Below are positions 8,323-17,818 of a stretch of DNA of 64,000 nucleotides, piece by piece (the stretch's first letter is position 1; each line of letters begins with the position of its first letter). This stretch comes from Teredinibacter franksiae. GTDB taxonomy: Bacteria; Pseudomonadota; Gammaproteobacteria; Pseudomonadales; Cellvibrionaceae. Under the pieces are notes generated by a model, which made no database searches, was not told where the DNA came from, and saw only the letters and a program-made list of their open reading frames with translations. Both the position numbers and the translations under genes were made by a program. The stretch is from contig NZ_JACJUV010000001.1 of assembly GCF_014218805.1 (NCBI RefSeq), positions 2,306,501 to 2,370,500 on the forward strand, read 5' to 3'.

Positions 8323-10434
8323 TTATACCTGTGCATACACCTTTCGCTCACCTACCCAACGTTTTACCAGCTTTTCGGTTATACCCGGCTGGCTGCCCAA
8401 AAGTTGCTCTCCCAGAGCATTAACGCGCTCTATTAAGTGTTCGTCGCGTAGTAGGTTAGCCACTCGGTACTGGGCCTCACCGGTTTGGCGCGTGCCCAGC
8501 AGTTCTCCAGGCCCACGTTGCTGTAAATCTCGCTCGGCCACAACAAAGCCATCATTTGTTTCACGCAATACCTGCAGGCGCTCACGGGCCTGCTCCGACA
8601 ACTTGGCGCCATAGAGCAGTACACAGTGACTAGCCACCGACCCGCGACCAACACGACCGCGTAATTGATGTAATTGCGCCAAGCCCAAGCGCTCAGGGTT
8701 TTCAATAATCATCAAGCTGGCATTGGGGACATCTACCCCCACCTCGATCACGGTAGTAGCAACCAGTAGCTGTAGCTCTGCCTGCTTAAAACCTGCCATA
8801 ACCGCTTCTTTTTCTTTGGCCTTTAATCGGCCATGGACAAGCCCAATAGCGAGATTAGGCAGGGCTTCACGCAGTAGCACCGCGGTTTCCTCAGCATTTG
8901 CGGCAGCCAAGGTTTCTGAATCTTCCACAAGGGTGCACACCCAGTACACTTGCCTCCCCTCGCCACTGGCTACCCGTATACGCTCAATCACTTGAGCCCT
9001 GCGTGACTGACTCACCAGTACGGTATTCACCGGCGTGCGCCCCGGAGGCAGCTCATCGATAATGCTGTAATCCAATTCAGCATAGGCTGTCATAGCCAAG
9101 GTACGAGGAATGGGCGTGGCCGTCATAACCAACTGGTGAGCAATTGCATTGGGGCGTGATTTTTGTCGCAGGCTCAAGCGCTGATGCACACCGAAGCGGT
9201 GCTGTTCGTCGATAATGGCCAACCCCAAGCTGTGAAACTCAACATCATCCTGAAATAGCGCATGGGTACCCACCACCACTCGGGCTTCACCACTAGCGAT
9301 ACGCGTTAGGGCATCGCGCCTTTTCGCCACCGTTAGCTTTCCAACCAACCACTCCACCGTAAAGCCCAAATGCTCCAACCAACCGGAAAAATTATGGAAA
9401 TGTTGCTCCGCCAAAATTTCCGTAGGCGCAACAACCGCGACCTGATAACCACAACCGGCACCGGCCAGTGCCGTCAAGGCAGCCACAAGGGTTTTACCCG
9501 AGCCTACATCCCCCTGCACCATGCGCAACATCGGTTTGCCAGCCACTAAATCGGTTTGGATTTCAGCCACTACCCGCTGCTGGGCAGCTGTTAACTGGAA
9601 GGACAGTTGTTGCAGAAATTGGGTTTTCAATGCGGCATCAAGCTTCAGCACCGGCGCCTGCTCAATGGCGGCCAACTCATGGATTTTACGTCGCGCTAAA
9701 AAGTGCGCGAGTAACTCCTCAAATGCCAAGCGCTGTTGGCTAGGGTGCAAGCCTTCGAGTAACGCTGGCACGGGCGCGCCCTTAGGCGGCTGGTGCACAT
9801 AAGTCAGCGCCTGACTTAAGGATTCACAACCAAACTCATCGTTAATGCCTACCGGTAAATATTCGTCCGGCGGCGATTGGTTAATAACCGCCACCGCCTG
9901 TTCAACTATGCCGCGCATACGCTGCTGGGAAATACCGTCGGTTAACCCATATATGGGCGTTAGGGTTTGGTCCACGGGCTCGGGGTTACGTTCATCAATA
10001 AATTCATATTCAGGATGATAAAACTCCAGCCCTGAACTACCCAAACGTGGCTCGCCATAACCGCGCACAAGCGCACCAGGTTGGAATTTGTCTTTCTGGT
10101 AGCCGCTAAAATGATAAAAGCGTAAACAGGTTACACCCGTATTGTCTTCCACATGCACAACCAAGCTACGCTTGCGCCCAAACGTTACCTGCGCACGCAA
10201 GACATTGCCCTGAATCATAACCGAGGTGTTAGTTTGTAAATGCCCGATAGGTGTAATACGCGTGCGATCAAGATAACGAATGGGTAAATGGAAGAGTAAA
10301 TCCTGCAGGGTTTTCAACCCGAGTTTTTCTAAGGTGAGCGCAAGCTTGTCACCCACGCCCTTTAACGTAGTGACCGGTAAATTTTCCGGTGGGATTTTTT
10401 TGCTATGCGCGGGTTGGCTTTCGATTTTGGCCAC
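8323..10434 (-). CDS. recG: ATP-dependent DNA helicase RecG
   Basis: About 703 residues from a GTG at 10434, close to the usual ~690 of RecG; the frame runs on to 10578 but those extra residues do not resemble the family. The N-terminal wedge/OB domain (VTTLKGVGDKLALTLEKLGL, LLFHLPIRYLDRT) is followed by helicase motifs: Walker A GDVGSGKT near residue 311, DEQH near residue 407, TATPIPRTLA, and motif VI with QLRGRVGRG. RecG remodels stalled replication forks and Holliday junctions. The gene is complete and shows no disrupted motif. Start choice is moderately uncertain because no strong ribosome-binding site precedes it. Confidence 0.93.
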   Translation of the reverse strand: MAKIESQPAHSKKIPPENLPVTTLKGVGDKLALTLEKLGLKTLQDLLFHLPIRYLDRTRITPIGHLQTNTSVMIQGNVLRAQVTFGRKRSLVVHVEDNTGVTCLRFYHFSGYQKDKFQPGALVRGYGEPRLGSSGLEFYHPEYEFIDERNPEPVDQTLTPIYGLTDGISQQRMRGIVEQAVAVINQSPPDEYLPVGINDEFGCESLSQALTYVHQPPKGAPVPALLEGLHPSQQRLAFEELLAHFLARRKIHELAAIEQAPVLKLDAALKTQFLQQLSFQLTAAQQRVVAEIQTDLVAGKPMLRMVQGDVGSGKTLVAALTALAGAGCGYQVAVVAPTEILAEQHFHNFSGWLEHLGFTVEWLVGKLTVAKRRDALTRIASGEARVVVGTHALFQDDVEFHSLGLAIIDEQHRFGVHQRLSLRQKSRPNAIAHQLVMTATPIPRTLAMTAYAELDYSIIDELPPGRTPVNTVLVSQSRRAQVIERIRVASGEGRQVYWVCTLVEDSETLAAANAEETAVLLREALPNLAIGLVHGRLKAKEKEAVMAGFKQAELQLLVATTVIEVGVDVPNASLMIIENPERLGLAQLHQLRGRVGRGSVASHCVLLYGAKLSEQARERLQVLRETNDGFVVAERDLQQRGPGELLGTRQTGEAQYRVANLLRDEHLIERVNALGEQLLGSQPGITEKLVKRWVGERKVYAQV

Positions 10435-10594
10435 GTTATTGAATCTGTGCAGGAAAAGGCTATTGAAGCAACCTTGGCAAAGGAATACAACCAGCCAATG
10501 TAAAGTTTCGTCAAGCCAGACCCATTTACTTGTGTGCCTTTTGCTGCCTACATCTAAGCCAGGCCTAACCGGCACCATGACCCAGCGGCAGGAA

Positions 10595-10969
10595 TCACCA
10601 AGCTTTTCTCAAAACCAATTCAGGTGAAATCACGGTACTAACAAGACCAAGCGCAACCAACCCAAAAATATAACCGGCCAATCGACTTCTCGTATTGCCA
10701 CCAACAAAAAACAACATGAATGCACTGCCACTATTTGAGACTAACCCCATCCCCACAACCCACCAAAGCACGACGCCACTCTCGGCGACAGGAATGCCCG
10801 AAGCACAGGTAATAAGTAAGGGAAGCACTGAGAGCCCGTACAGCCGAATAAAGTGAGAAGAAGCTGAGATATTCAGCATTCTTTCGAGTTTTGCTTTTGG
10901 TAAAAACAAGAGAGGTAATACGACAAGAAAAACAGTAACCACTATTTTCAACAGTAAAAGCAACCACAA
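10595..10969 (-). CDS. Small integral membrane protein of unknown function
   Basis: Up to 124 residues with four predicted hydrophobic segments (about 3-24, 42-60, 66-90 and 98-116), separated by short basic loops such as LPKAKLERML and GGNTRSR. No catalytic motif and no recognised family. The start is uncertain: the frame opens at a TTG directly after AAAGGAA and other TTG/GTG codons follow. It lies upstream of recG on the same strand with about 160 bases between them. Confidence 0.55.
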   Translation of the reverse strand: MWLLLLLKIVVTVFLVVLPLLFLPKAKLERMLNISASSHFIRLYGLSVLPLLITCASGIPVAESGVVLWWVVGMGLVSNSGSAFMLFFVGGNTRSRLAGYIFGLVALGLVSTVISPELVLRKAW

Positions 10970-11127
10970 TTCCTTTTCGTCAGCATCGAAAAAATATTCA
11001 ACTAGATTTCCGACTGAACGCCTCTCGTACTCGCCCTTATTTTTTATTACCTCGCCCGTAGACCATCAAGAATCTACGGCAACTCACAATACTTGACTAA
11101 GCATTTCACATTACATATCCAAGCACG

Positions 11128-12225
11128 TCAAAGTACTATACGCCCATTGCCACTTCCATGAGACCTTAAAGCAGCCTCCACTACACGAATATCGGCCAAC
11201 CCGTCCTCGCCGGGCACCAGCACTTGCGTTTCTTCCATTATCGCCAAAGCATCATCGTCCATTTGTTTAGCCTGTTGATTTACAATGGTTTTATTCAGCA
11301 ACTTTCCGTCGCTGGTTTGTCCCCGTACACCGCTGTAAGCCTGCATGGGCGACAATTCGTACCAACCTTTCTCACACTGTGCTTTTAGCACATTCATATT
11401 TTTGCCGACGCTAGCGGCACATTCGGCCATTAATCCACTTTTAAATTCCAATGTTAAAAATGCATGCTCGTCCACCTCAGAGAAAAACTCTTTTCGGTCT
11501 ACGGCAAGTTTAGCGGTTACCGCGATGGGTTCTTGCCCGGAGGTGTAGCGGGCTGCATTAATGGGGTAAACACCCATATCATAGAGCGCGCCGCCACCCA
11601 TTGCGCGCTTACCACGCCAGTTGTTGGGGCCGGGGCCGCCACCGGCATAACCGGCGTGAGCAATAACGGATTTTATTTTTCCGTAAGGTTTGGCGCTGGC
11701 GTATTGAATAACCGTTTGAGTGTTAGGTTCATGCTGCAGGCGGTAGCCAATGGTGAGCTGTACTTTGTTTTTCTTGCAGGTATTAATGATGTTTTGGCAC
11801 TCTTTTTCGGTCATCGCCATGGGCTTTTCACACCACACGTGCTTACCCGCGTTGGCAGCGATAATCGAATATTTTTCATGCAGCGATGTTGGCAACACAA
11901 TATAAACGACATCAATATCGGGATTATTCGCTACCTGATGCATATTGTCATAATTGTACACATTACTATCGGCAATACCGTATCGCTTTTGCCATACGGG
12001 AATTTTTTCCGGGCTTCCGGTAACGATACCTCTTAATTCACAATGTTGCGTGAGTTGTAACGCGGGGGCAAGTAAGTCGCGACTATAATAGCCAAGGCCA
12101 ACGAGCGCCACACCGATTTTACGTTTTGCAGGAAGAGCAAAAACACGCTGACTGTAGGCACTCGAAGTGGCGGCCAAGGCGCCTACGGTTTTTATAAAAT
12201 TACGGCGAGAGAAATGTGGATTCAT
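11128..12225 (-). CDS. Tat-exported Gfo/Idh/MocA family oxidoreductase
   Basis: 365 residues. The N terminus SRRNFIKTVGALAATSSA is a twin-arginine export signal, so the folded enzyme, presumably with bound NADP(H), is likely sent to the periplasm as in glucose-fructose oxidoreductase. A Rossmann motif follows (IGVALVGLGYYSRD), then the family's EKP motif (HVWCEKPMAMTEKEC) and the MGGGALYDMGVYPINAARY segment with the expected His/Lys-region residues. Such enzymes oxidise or reduce sugars or sugar-like substrates; the substrate is unknown. It starts at an ATG after GGAGGTTCG. The gene is isolated, with no partner transporter. Confidence 0.85.
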   Translation of the reverse strand: MNPHFSRRNFIKTVGALAATSSAYSQRVFALPAKRKIGVALVGLGYYSRDLLAPALQLTQHCELRGIVTGSPEKIPVWQKRYGIADSNVYNYDNMHQVANNPDIDVVYIVLPTSLHEKYSIIAANAGKHVWCEKPMAMTEKECQNIINTCKKNKVQLTIGYRLQHEPNTQTVIQYASAKPYGKIKSVIAHAGYAGGGPGPNNWRGKRAMGGGALYDMGVYPINAARYTSGQEPIAVTAKLAVDRKEFFSEVDEHAFLTLEFKSGLMAECAASVGKNMNVLKAQCEKGWYELSPMQAYSGVRGQTSDGKLLNKTIVNQQAKQMDDDALAIMEETQVLVPGEDGLADIRVVEAALRSHGSGNGRIVL

Positions 12226-12569
12226 GTCGAACCTCCAGCTAGTTATTTTAAATATTTACTCATTTACCCATAAGAATCATGTAGAAAAATTACCAATCCC
12301 AAACAATCCGGGAGGCTTTTCATAATCGTGACCCATAAACGGGTAGCTGCAGTTTATAGCAATTGTAGGCATGGCCACGTCAGTGGTTTCGGAATCAAAA
12401 ATTGATGCGTGAGCAATAATAGACTCACTTCGGCCTTAAGAGCACCTCGTGTTGCGAGCCTCTCGCAATACGGCCCATACTTTTTCTGGTGACATTTATA
12501 GGTAATGAAGACGACAGCTTTCAGCCCCTATCGTCGAGAATTTCGCCCCGCTAACCCAGCCTAAATCGA
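12226..12569. other. Non-coding stretch
   Basis: No gene recognised on either strand between the oxidoreductase and the DUF938 gene. It should contain the oxidoreductase promoter; no clear operator or terminator is visible. Confidence 0.45.
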
Positions 12570-13190
12570 CTATTGCTCTGGCTTGAGTGGCGCTACCGCC
12601 TGCTTTACCCACACCAACAACCGGTTGTTGGCGGGCATGCTATTATCTTCGTAAAGGCTTAACCCGAAATGTGTGGCAATTTTATTGATATCTTCAAAAT
12701 TGCGGATACCCTGAAGAGAATTGTTTGACTTTAACCACTGATCAAAATTAGCGTTGCTTTCGCTGGTGAACTGCCCGCTGTAATTAAACGGGCCATAAAG
12801 AGCAAAGACCCCACCTGTCGGCAATTTCAAAGCCACCCGCCGCACCATCCGCTCAGCCGCATCCAGCGGCATAATATGCGCCGTGTTCGCGCTGAATACC
12901 GCATCTATATGTAAATCGGGCCAGTCACTATCGTTTACATCGAAGACTACCGGAGGCATTAGCTGCTCTGTATTTACCCCCTCACACCACAGGCGAATAC
13001 CCGGCAGATTCACTTCACAATCGCTGGGCAACCATTGCAAATGCGTCAGCTCACTAACCATCCAGCTTGCATGCTGCCCCGTGCCAGAGCCTATTTCAAA
13101 AACCCTTTCCGAGTGATCAAAAACGCGTTTTAACACATCGGCTATGGGTTGTTTATTGTTTTCACAGGCTTGGGAAAAAGGTTTGTCCAT
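12570..13190 (-). CDS. DUF938 family SAM-dependent methyltransferase-like protein
   Basis: 206 residues, full length for DUF938. The N terminus contains PFSQACENNKQPIADVL and then the SAM-binding glycine loop EIGSGTGQHASW, followed by LQWLPSD, DAVFSANTAHIM and GGVFALYGPFNYSGQFTSES, all characteristic of the family. The reaction has not been defined for most members. The start codon follows AACGAG and lies 38 bases beyond the stop of the response-regulator gene on the same strand, so the two may share a transcript. Confidence 0.88.
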   Translation of the reverse strand: MDKPFSQACENNKQPIADVLKRVFDHSERVFEIGSGTGQHASWMVSELTHLQWLPSDCEVNLPGIRLWCEGVNTEQLMPPVVFDVNDSDWPDLHIDAVFSANTAHIMPLDAAERMVRRVALKLPTGGVFALYGPFNYSGQFTSESNANFDQWLKSNNSLQGIRNFEDINKIATHFGLSLYEDNSMPANNRLLVWVKQAVAPLKPEQ

Positions 13191-13228
13191 TTGCGTACTC
13201 TTTTACTCGTTCTAACGGAGTTTCACCC

Positions 13229-14080
13229 TTAATGGGCAATGGCTTTGGAAATAGCTTCAAATTTGTCTGGGTCATTATCGACAAATCGTACAACAATTTT
13301 CAATTTGGTTGTATTGGGGTTATTTTCTACCGCTTGAATACTGTGTACATAGCCATTCAAACGCGCCATTGCCGATCCGTGTTTATCTTCCAAATCTACC
13401 ACCGCCTGATCAAATACCGTGGGTAGGTTTTCAGGGCGCATCATAAAACCGCTCATGGCCTGCAGCGATAAATCGCGTATCGCGCACTCACAGGTGAGGT
13501 GGGGGAAACGCAACTGGGCCTTACCCTGGAATTGGATGCCATCGTTTTTACTCGTCGCTACCACCGCTGCAGGCTTGGCAAACAAGGAGGCACTTTTTAC
13601 TTCGGGCGGGCCAGAGGCTACCCGATTAACCGAGCTACTGGTAAGCACATCGAGTGAGCTGAATCCGCTCGCAGTTTGCGGTTGTGCGCGCGAATCTTTG
13701 TGTCCAATTTTCTTCAGTTGTTTGGCAATTTTCTTACGCAACTCTTCAGCGGTGAAGGGTTTGCTCAGGTAGTCGCTTACACCGCTTTGTATTGCCTTGA
13801 TAATGTGATCACGATCTCCGCGACTACTGATCATTATAAAAGGCACTGTAGGATTATTAGAGTCTCTGCGCACCCAACACAGAAACTCCTCTCCGGTCAT
13901 CTCCGGCATTTCCCAATCGGACAAAACGATATCAAACTTGTTCATTTTCATAGCCGAAACCGCTCTACGGCCATCGGCGGCATCATGAATTTCGACATTA
14001 GGAATGAACTGTCGCAGCGTACGCTTTATGGTGTCACGAACAAAACTGGCATCATCCACGATTAAAACTTTTAGAGGCAT
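13229..14080 (-). CDS. Response regulator: CheY-like receiver with C-terminal PilZ-like domain
   Basis: 283 residues. The receiver domain at about 1-125 shows the acidic pair VDD, the phospho-acceptor Asp in VLSDWEMPEMTG, the Ser of MISSRG and the Lys of YLSKPF. A linker of about 45 residues follows. The last ~100 residues (LRFPHLTCECAIRDLSLQAM to the C terminus) have the pattern of a PilZ domain, though the N-terminal RxxxR signature for cyclic-di-GMP is not obvious. No sensor kinase is adjacent. The start ATG is preceded by GGGGAA. Confidence 0.8.
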   Translation of the reverse strand: MPLKVLIVDDASFVRDTIKRTLRQFIPNVEIHDAADGRRAVSAMKMNKFDIVLSDWEMPEMTGEEFLCWVRRDSNNPTVPFIMISSRGDRDHIIKAIQSGVSDYLSKPFTAEELRKKIAKQLKKIGHKDSRAQPQTASGFSSLDVLTSSSVNRVASGPPEVKSASLFAKPAAVVATSKNDGIQFQGKAQLRFPHLTCECAIRDLSLQAMSGFMMRPENLPTVFDQAVVDLEDKHGSAMARLNGYVHSIQAVENNPNTTKLKIVVRFVDNDPDKFEAISKAIAH

Positions 14081-14171
14081 TGTATTCCCCAGCCGGAATA
14101 CACTCCGACAGTACCTGCGCTGTACCCGAAGCGTAGAGATAGTTCCTGCTTGGCCACAAACCCCCAGGTCT

Positions 14172-14945
14172 CTACTCTTGCATGCGAGTAAATACTAACT
14201 CACCGCCGTCCGACATAGCGCTGTTATAGCGGTAGCCGTCCCAATCAAAACCTTTTAATTTCATGGGATCGGTAATTCCATTCTTAATAATATAGGCGCT
14301 CATTCGCCCCCTCGCCTTCTTGGCAAAGAAACTGATGATTTTATATTGGCCGTTTTTCCAGTCTTTGAACACCGGCGTAATAATGCTGGCGCTAAGTTTG
14401 GTTTTATCTACCGATTTGAAATACTCATTGGACGCGAGGTTTACTAGCGTTTGAGTGCCCAACTTTTTTAACTGCTTATTAAGCAGTAACACAATATTGT
14501 CACCCCAGAACTGATAGAGATTTGCACCCCGTTCGTTTGCAAAGCTAGTACCCATTTCCAAACGGTAGGGCTGCATCAAATCCAGTGGTTTTAGCACGCC
14601 ATACAACCCGGAAAGAATCCGCAAATGCTGCTGCGCGAAAGCAAACGCTTGTTCGTCAAAGCTGTAGGCATCCAGGCCCACATACACGTCGCCTTTAAAG
14701 GCTAAAACAGCCTGTCGCGCGTTGCTGGCATTAAAAGGCAGGCTCCACTGCTGAAAACGGTCGTAATTGAGCACGCCCAGTTTGTCGCTTATCCCCATAA
14801 GCGAAGACACGCCCTGTGGCGACAGCTCTTTCAGCCCCACCATCAGCTCGCTGGCGTCGTCCAGCAACGCCGCTTTTGTATGTTTTTTTGTGGGTGTGGG
14901 GGTTTCGTAATCCAAATTTTTTGCGGGGGAAATGACAATCAGCAT
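14172..14945 (-). CDS. yaaA: Peroxide stress protein YaaA (DUF328)
   Basis: 257 residues, the usual length of YaaA. The hallmark N terminus MLIVISPAKNLDYETP, the PLDLMQPYRLEMG segment, YQFWGD, LVNLASNEYFKSVD and the C-terminal FFAKKARGRMSAYI are all present. In E. coli YaaA lowers intracellular unincorporated iron and protects against peroxide damage. No OxyR-like site is evident upstream. It is separated by about 90 bases from the response regulator on the same strand. Confidence 0.93.
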   Translation of the reverse strand: MLIVISPAKNLDYETPTPTKKHTKAALLDDASELMVGLKELSPQGVSSLMGISDKLGVLNYDRFQQWSLPFNASNARQAVLAFKGDVYVGLDAYSFDEQAFAFAQQHLRILSGLYGVLKPLDLMQPYRLEMGTSFANERGANLYQFWGDNIVLLLNKQLKKLGTQTLVNLASNEYFKSVDKTKLSASIITPVFKDWKNGQYKIISFFAKKARGRMSAYIIKNGITDPMKLKGFDWDGYRYNSAMSDGGELVFTRMQE

Positions 14946-15108
14946 AGGGAGGGCTCACAAATGAAATAGGCGACACATTATGTCTCTGTCGCCCAAGCGG
15001 TAAAAGCAGTGAAAATTTTTAGTGTTAATTACAGGCACCAGCATACTTGTACCTTTGCCTTGCGTATAAATGGCACGCCAAGCCAGAGGCCAAATAGATG
15101 GCCTGCCG

Positions 15109-15603
15109 CTATTCTGGCTTGAGTATATCCTGCCACCAGAGCATCGGCACCAGCTCGCCATCCTGTTCGGTATACACATTCCCGTAAAGCCAACCGCTCT
15201 CGCCTTCAGTGGAAGCATGCTTATTCAATATTTGCTCTATAACGGTAAAACCGCAACTCACATGTATGCTGAAAATCAGCATGCGTGCGTTTTGAAAATC
15301 CAGCGTACCCCCTAGCTTCTCTATCTCAGGTACCAGTGCCGCTGCAATTTTCTCGATTTCGGCTCTAGCAATGACTCGAACACACAGGTTACCCGAACGT
15401 TTCAGAACTTTATGCGTGCCTTTATCCTCGTTTACCTGTATTAGATCACCACGGGCAAGCCCGCGAATAAAACCCGGGGATTGCTCTAGTAGAAACTGAC
15501 CGGGTTCTGGCTCAGTGACATTGAGGTCTTCAACAACGGGTTTACCGTCTACCTTTTCGCCAGCATAAAGGCGAATGCTTTTTACTTGTTGCTCTTTCGT
15601 CAT
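15109..15603 (-). CDS. Small soluble protein, possibly DUF4265-like
   Basis: 164 residues with no signal or membrane segment. The arrangement of a short beta-rich N-terminal part (EPEPGQFLLEQSPGFIRGLA, then GDLIQVNED) followed by an alpha/beta C-terminal half (VIARAEIEKIAAALVPEIEKL) fits DUF4265-type proteins seen beside unrelated housekeeping genes. That assignment is tentative. It is divergent from the M48 protease gene across about 72 bases, which must contain both promoters. Confidence 0.6.
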   Translation of the reverse strand: MTKEQQVKSIRLYAGEKVDGKPVVEDLNVTEPEPGQFLLEQSPGFIRGLARGDLIQVNEDKGTHKVLKRSGNLCVRVIARAEIEKIAAALVPEIEKLGGTLDFQNARMLIFSIHVSCGFTVIEQILNKHASTEGESGWLYGNVYTEQDGELVPMLWWQDILKPE

Positions 15604-15675
15604 GGATTCATCATGCCTTGAATTGAACCAACCATTATAATGGCCTTACACCACAAAGGAAAAAAGGACCCTACC

Positions 15676-16950
15676 ATGATCCGAATTCGACTCCTTCTCG
15701 CTCTTACTGCTCTTTTATTAGCCACCACAGGGTGTAGCGTGAACCAAGTAACGGGCGAGCGCCAATTAAGCATGCCTATGTCGGAACAAATTGCCCTTGG
15801 CAGCAAACAGTATATGCCCGCTCAACAGCAACAGGGGGGGCGTTACGTTGTCGACCCAGACCTCAATGTATACGTCAATAGAGTTGGTAAAGCCGTAGCC
15901 CAACCCAGCCCGGTAAATTTACCCTACGAATTTGTGGTGTTAAACAGCGACATACCCAACGCCTGGGCACTGCCCGGCGGCAAAATAGCGATTAACCGCG
16001 GACTCTTAGTGCTACTGGAAGACGAAGCTCAGCTGGCAGCCGTGCTCGGGCACGAGGTCGTGCATGCTGCGGCCGAACACTCGGCCACTCAAATGCGTAA
16101 ACAGCAGATTCTCGGGGTAGGTGTTGTGCTCGCCGGTGTGGCCGCGACCCAGTCCGACAATAAGAGCGCGCTTCTTGTTGCCACCGGTGCGGTGGTGGGT
16201 GCTCAAGCTTACCAAGCGCATTATGGCCGCAAGCAGGAATTACAGGCCGATGATATAGGTATTAACTATATGGTTGCCGCAGGCTATGACCCGCGCGCCT
16301 CCATTGAACTTCAAGAAACATTTGTGAAGCTTTCAGCCGGTGGCCAAAGTAATTTCTTCAGCCAGTTATTTGCCAGCCACCCCCCTTCGCAAAACCGCGT
16401 AGACCGCAATCGCGCAAAAGCCGAAAAGCTGCCTACGGGGAAACGTAATAAGGCAGCTTTCCAGCGAGCTATAGCGCAAGTGAAAAAAGACCAACCTGCC
16501 TACGACCTGCATGCGAAAGCGCTCAAGGCCGTGGGTGACAAAGACTACGCTAACGCACTAGCACTGACCAATAAGGCCATAAAGAAACAGCCCAACGAGT
16601 CGTTGTTTTATGTCACCAAAGGGCAGCTGCTCGCTGCGCAAAAAAACGACAAGGGCGCACGCGACGCCTTCGCTAAAGCAGCACGCCTTAACCCTGAGTA
16701 TTTTATGAGCCAGCTAGGCCTAGGGGTGAGCGAAGTTAAATTGAAAAACTTTAGCAATGCTAAACAGTCTCTACAGAAAAGTGTAAAGCTACTGCCAACC
16801 TCGCTGGCCATTTATAATTTAGGTGAGATAGAAGAAAAGCAGGGCAACCGCCAGCAGGCAATTGAGTACTACAAGCAGGCCGCAACGGAAAACAGTGATA
16901 TTGGCAAAGCGGCGCAACAAAAATTGAAAACTCTTGGTGCCAACCAGTAA
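15676..16950 (+). CDS. M48 family metalloprotease lipoprotein with C-terminal TPRs
   Basis: About 424 residues from the ATG at 15676, which follows AAGGA; an earlier in-frame ATG at 15640 would add residues before the signal peptide. A lipoprotein signal ends at LLATTGC. The zinc motif HEVVH lies near residue 126, with a downstream ELQADDIG segment providing the third ligand, as in the periplasmic M48 proteases LoiP/YcaL and BepA. The C-terminal ~150 residues form tetratricopeptide-like repeats (KALKAVGDKDYANALALTNK, YFMSQLGLGVSEVKLKNFSN). It probably takes part in quality control of outer-membrane proteins. It is complete and appears monocistronic. Confidence 0.88.
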   Translation: MIRIRLLLALTALLLATTGCSVNQVTGERQLSMPMSEQIALGSKQYMPAQQQQGGRYVVDPDLNVYVNRVGKAVAQPSPVNLPYEFVVLNSDIPNAWALPGGKIAINRGLLVLLEDEAQLAAVLGHEVVHAAAEHSATQMRKQQILGVGVVLAGVAATQSDNKSALLVATGAVVGAQAYQAHYGRKQELQADDIGINYMVAAGYDPRASIELQETFVKLSAGGQSNFFSQLFASHPPSQNRVDRNRAKAEKLPTGKRNKAAFQRAIAQVKKDQPAYDLHAKALKAVGDKDYANALALTNKAIKKQPNESLFYVTKGQLLAAQKNDKGARDAFAKAARLNPEYFMSQLGLGVSEVKLKNFSNAKQSLQKSVKLLPTSLAIYNLGEIEEKQGNRQQAIEYYKQAATENSDIGKAAQQKLKTLGANQ

Positions 16951-16992
16951 TTTTTCGCTTGGCGCCAGGCTCTTAATGTCTGGCGCTAGGCC

Positions 16993-17205
16993 TTAGCAGG
17001 CAAAATTACCTTCTTTCCGGCGGCGCTCACATTCCTTGCGAATATTCTCACAGGCCGTCACTTTGCCTGGTGATGTTGGGTTTCCGGTAACACATTCATC
17101 ATTTTTTGCTGCCAGCTCCTGATTGCTCATACCGCGCATACCGCCTTCACACCCGAGCAGAGCTGCAATTAGAATAAAAATGCCGATAACTCTCATGATC
17201 AACAT
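16993..17205 (-). CDS. Small Cys-containing lipoprotein, unknown function
   Basis: About 70 residues. The N terminus is a lipoprotein signal (IGIFILIAALLGC). The short mature part has four further cysteines (DECVTG, TACENIRKEC and the C-terminal FAC), likely disulfide-bonded, and a basic ECERRRKEG stretch. The start may be the ATG at 17205 or the ATG two codons later at 17196. It is convergent with the M48 protease gene; an imperfect GGCGCCAG/CTGGCGC stem lies between them. Confidence 0.6.
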   Translation of the reverse strand: MLIMRVIGIFILIAALLGCEGGMRGMSNQELAAKNDECVTGNPTSPGKVTACENIRKECERRRKEGNFAC

Positions 17206-17440
17206 GGGCCTCAATGTCAGTTTGTGGGGTTTTTACCGTTGCGCCCCAGAAGACTCTTTGGGCAGAGAACGTCTTTTGAGTGTAGCTTATAACCGCTAGT
17301 TGTGAGGGATTGACAGGGGTGTGAGTTGCTCAAGGCGCTTGATAGCGCATACGGGCATCAGTTTTCTTATTAGACCTAAAGTTCAGAGGCTAGGACCGCG
17401 AGAAACGCTTACCTGCGCGTATTGCTGGCCGGATACGCAA

Positions 17441-17757
17441 AAAATGCATCGCTACACGGACGTAGTAAATTAGCGCAATGCAGGAGCAATTGCCGAGGAG
17501 CAATTTTCTGTCCGTACATCCCATACCCCGGCTCCTGCGCATCCATGCGCCCGCCGGATACGACCGCCACGGATGGCGGAAGTGCAGAAAATGCATCGCT
17601 ACACGGACGTAGTAAATTAGTGCAATGCAGGAGCAATTGCCGAGGAGCAATTTTCTGTCCGTACATCCTGTACCCCGGCTCCTGCGCATCCATGCGCCCG
17701 CCGGATACCGTACATCCTGTACCCCGGCTCCTGCGCATCCATGCGCCCGCCGGATAC
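17441..17757. repeat. Tandem repeat array (two 121-bp units plus a 49-bp partial unit)
   Basis: Two nearly identical 121-base units lie at 17441-17561 and 17588-17708, separated by 26 bases. The last 49 bases of the unit (17660-17708) are then repeated head to tail at 17709-17757. Each unit contains two direct GGAGCAATT copies and ends GCGCCCGCCGGATAC. Open frames across it arise from the repetition and do not resemble a protein. It sits just beyond the terminator of the porin gene, about 190 bases from the small lipoprotein gene. Confidence 0.9.
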
Positions 17758-17772
17758 CGTACATCCTGTACA

Positions 17773-17801
17773 TAAAAAAGGGGCCTTTCGGCCCCTTTTG
17801 A
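17773..17801 (-). terminator. Rho-independent terminator of the porin gene
   Basis: The stem AAGGGGCC / GGCCCCTT with a TTTCG-type loop is followed on the minus strand by T residues. It lies about 20 bases past the porin stop codon. Confidence 0.9.
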
Positions 17802-17818
17802 TTAACGATTAAAGTAAT

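Noticed and set aside
8723..8995. Antisense open frames inside recG, pstA, pstC, uvrD, TBDR and Rhs genes
   Set aside because: They are codon-bias shadows of confident genes and have no ribosome-binding site or conserved motif.
10435..10578. Longer RecG start
   Set aside because: The additional ~48 residues do not look like the RecG N terminus; the GTG at 10434 gives the expected length.
16963..16988. GGCGCCAG/CTGGCGC stem between the M48 gene and small lipoprotein as a terminator
   Set aside because: There is no T-run on either strand; it may be only a weak bidirectional signal.
17441..17757. 121-bp array considered as a CRISPR
   Set aside because: Units are long, separated by one 26-base interval or adjacent, and no cas genes are present.
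17390..17775. Open frames on both strands across the 17.4-17.8 kb array
   Set aside because: They repeat the same peptides because the DNA is repeated, and they lack ribosome-binding sites and any family resemblance.
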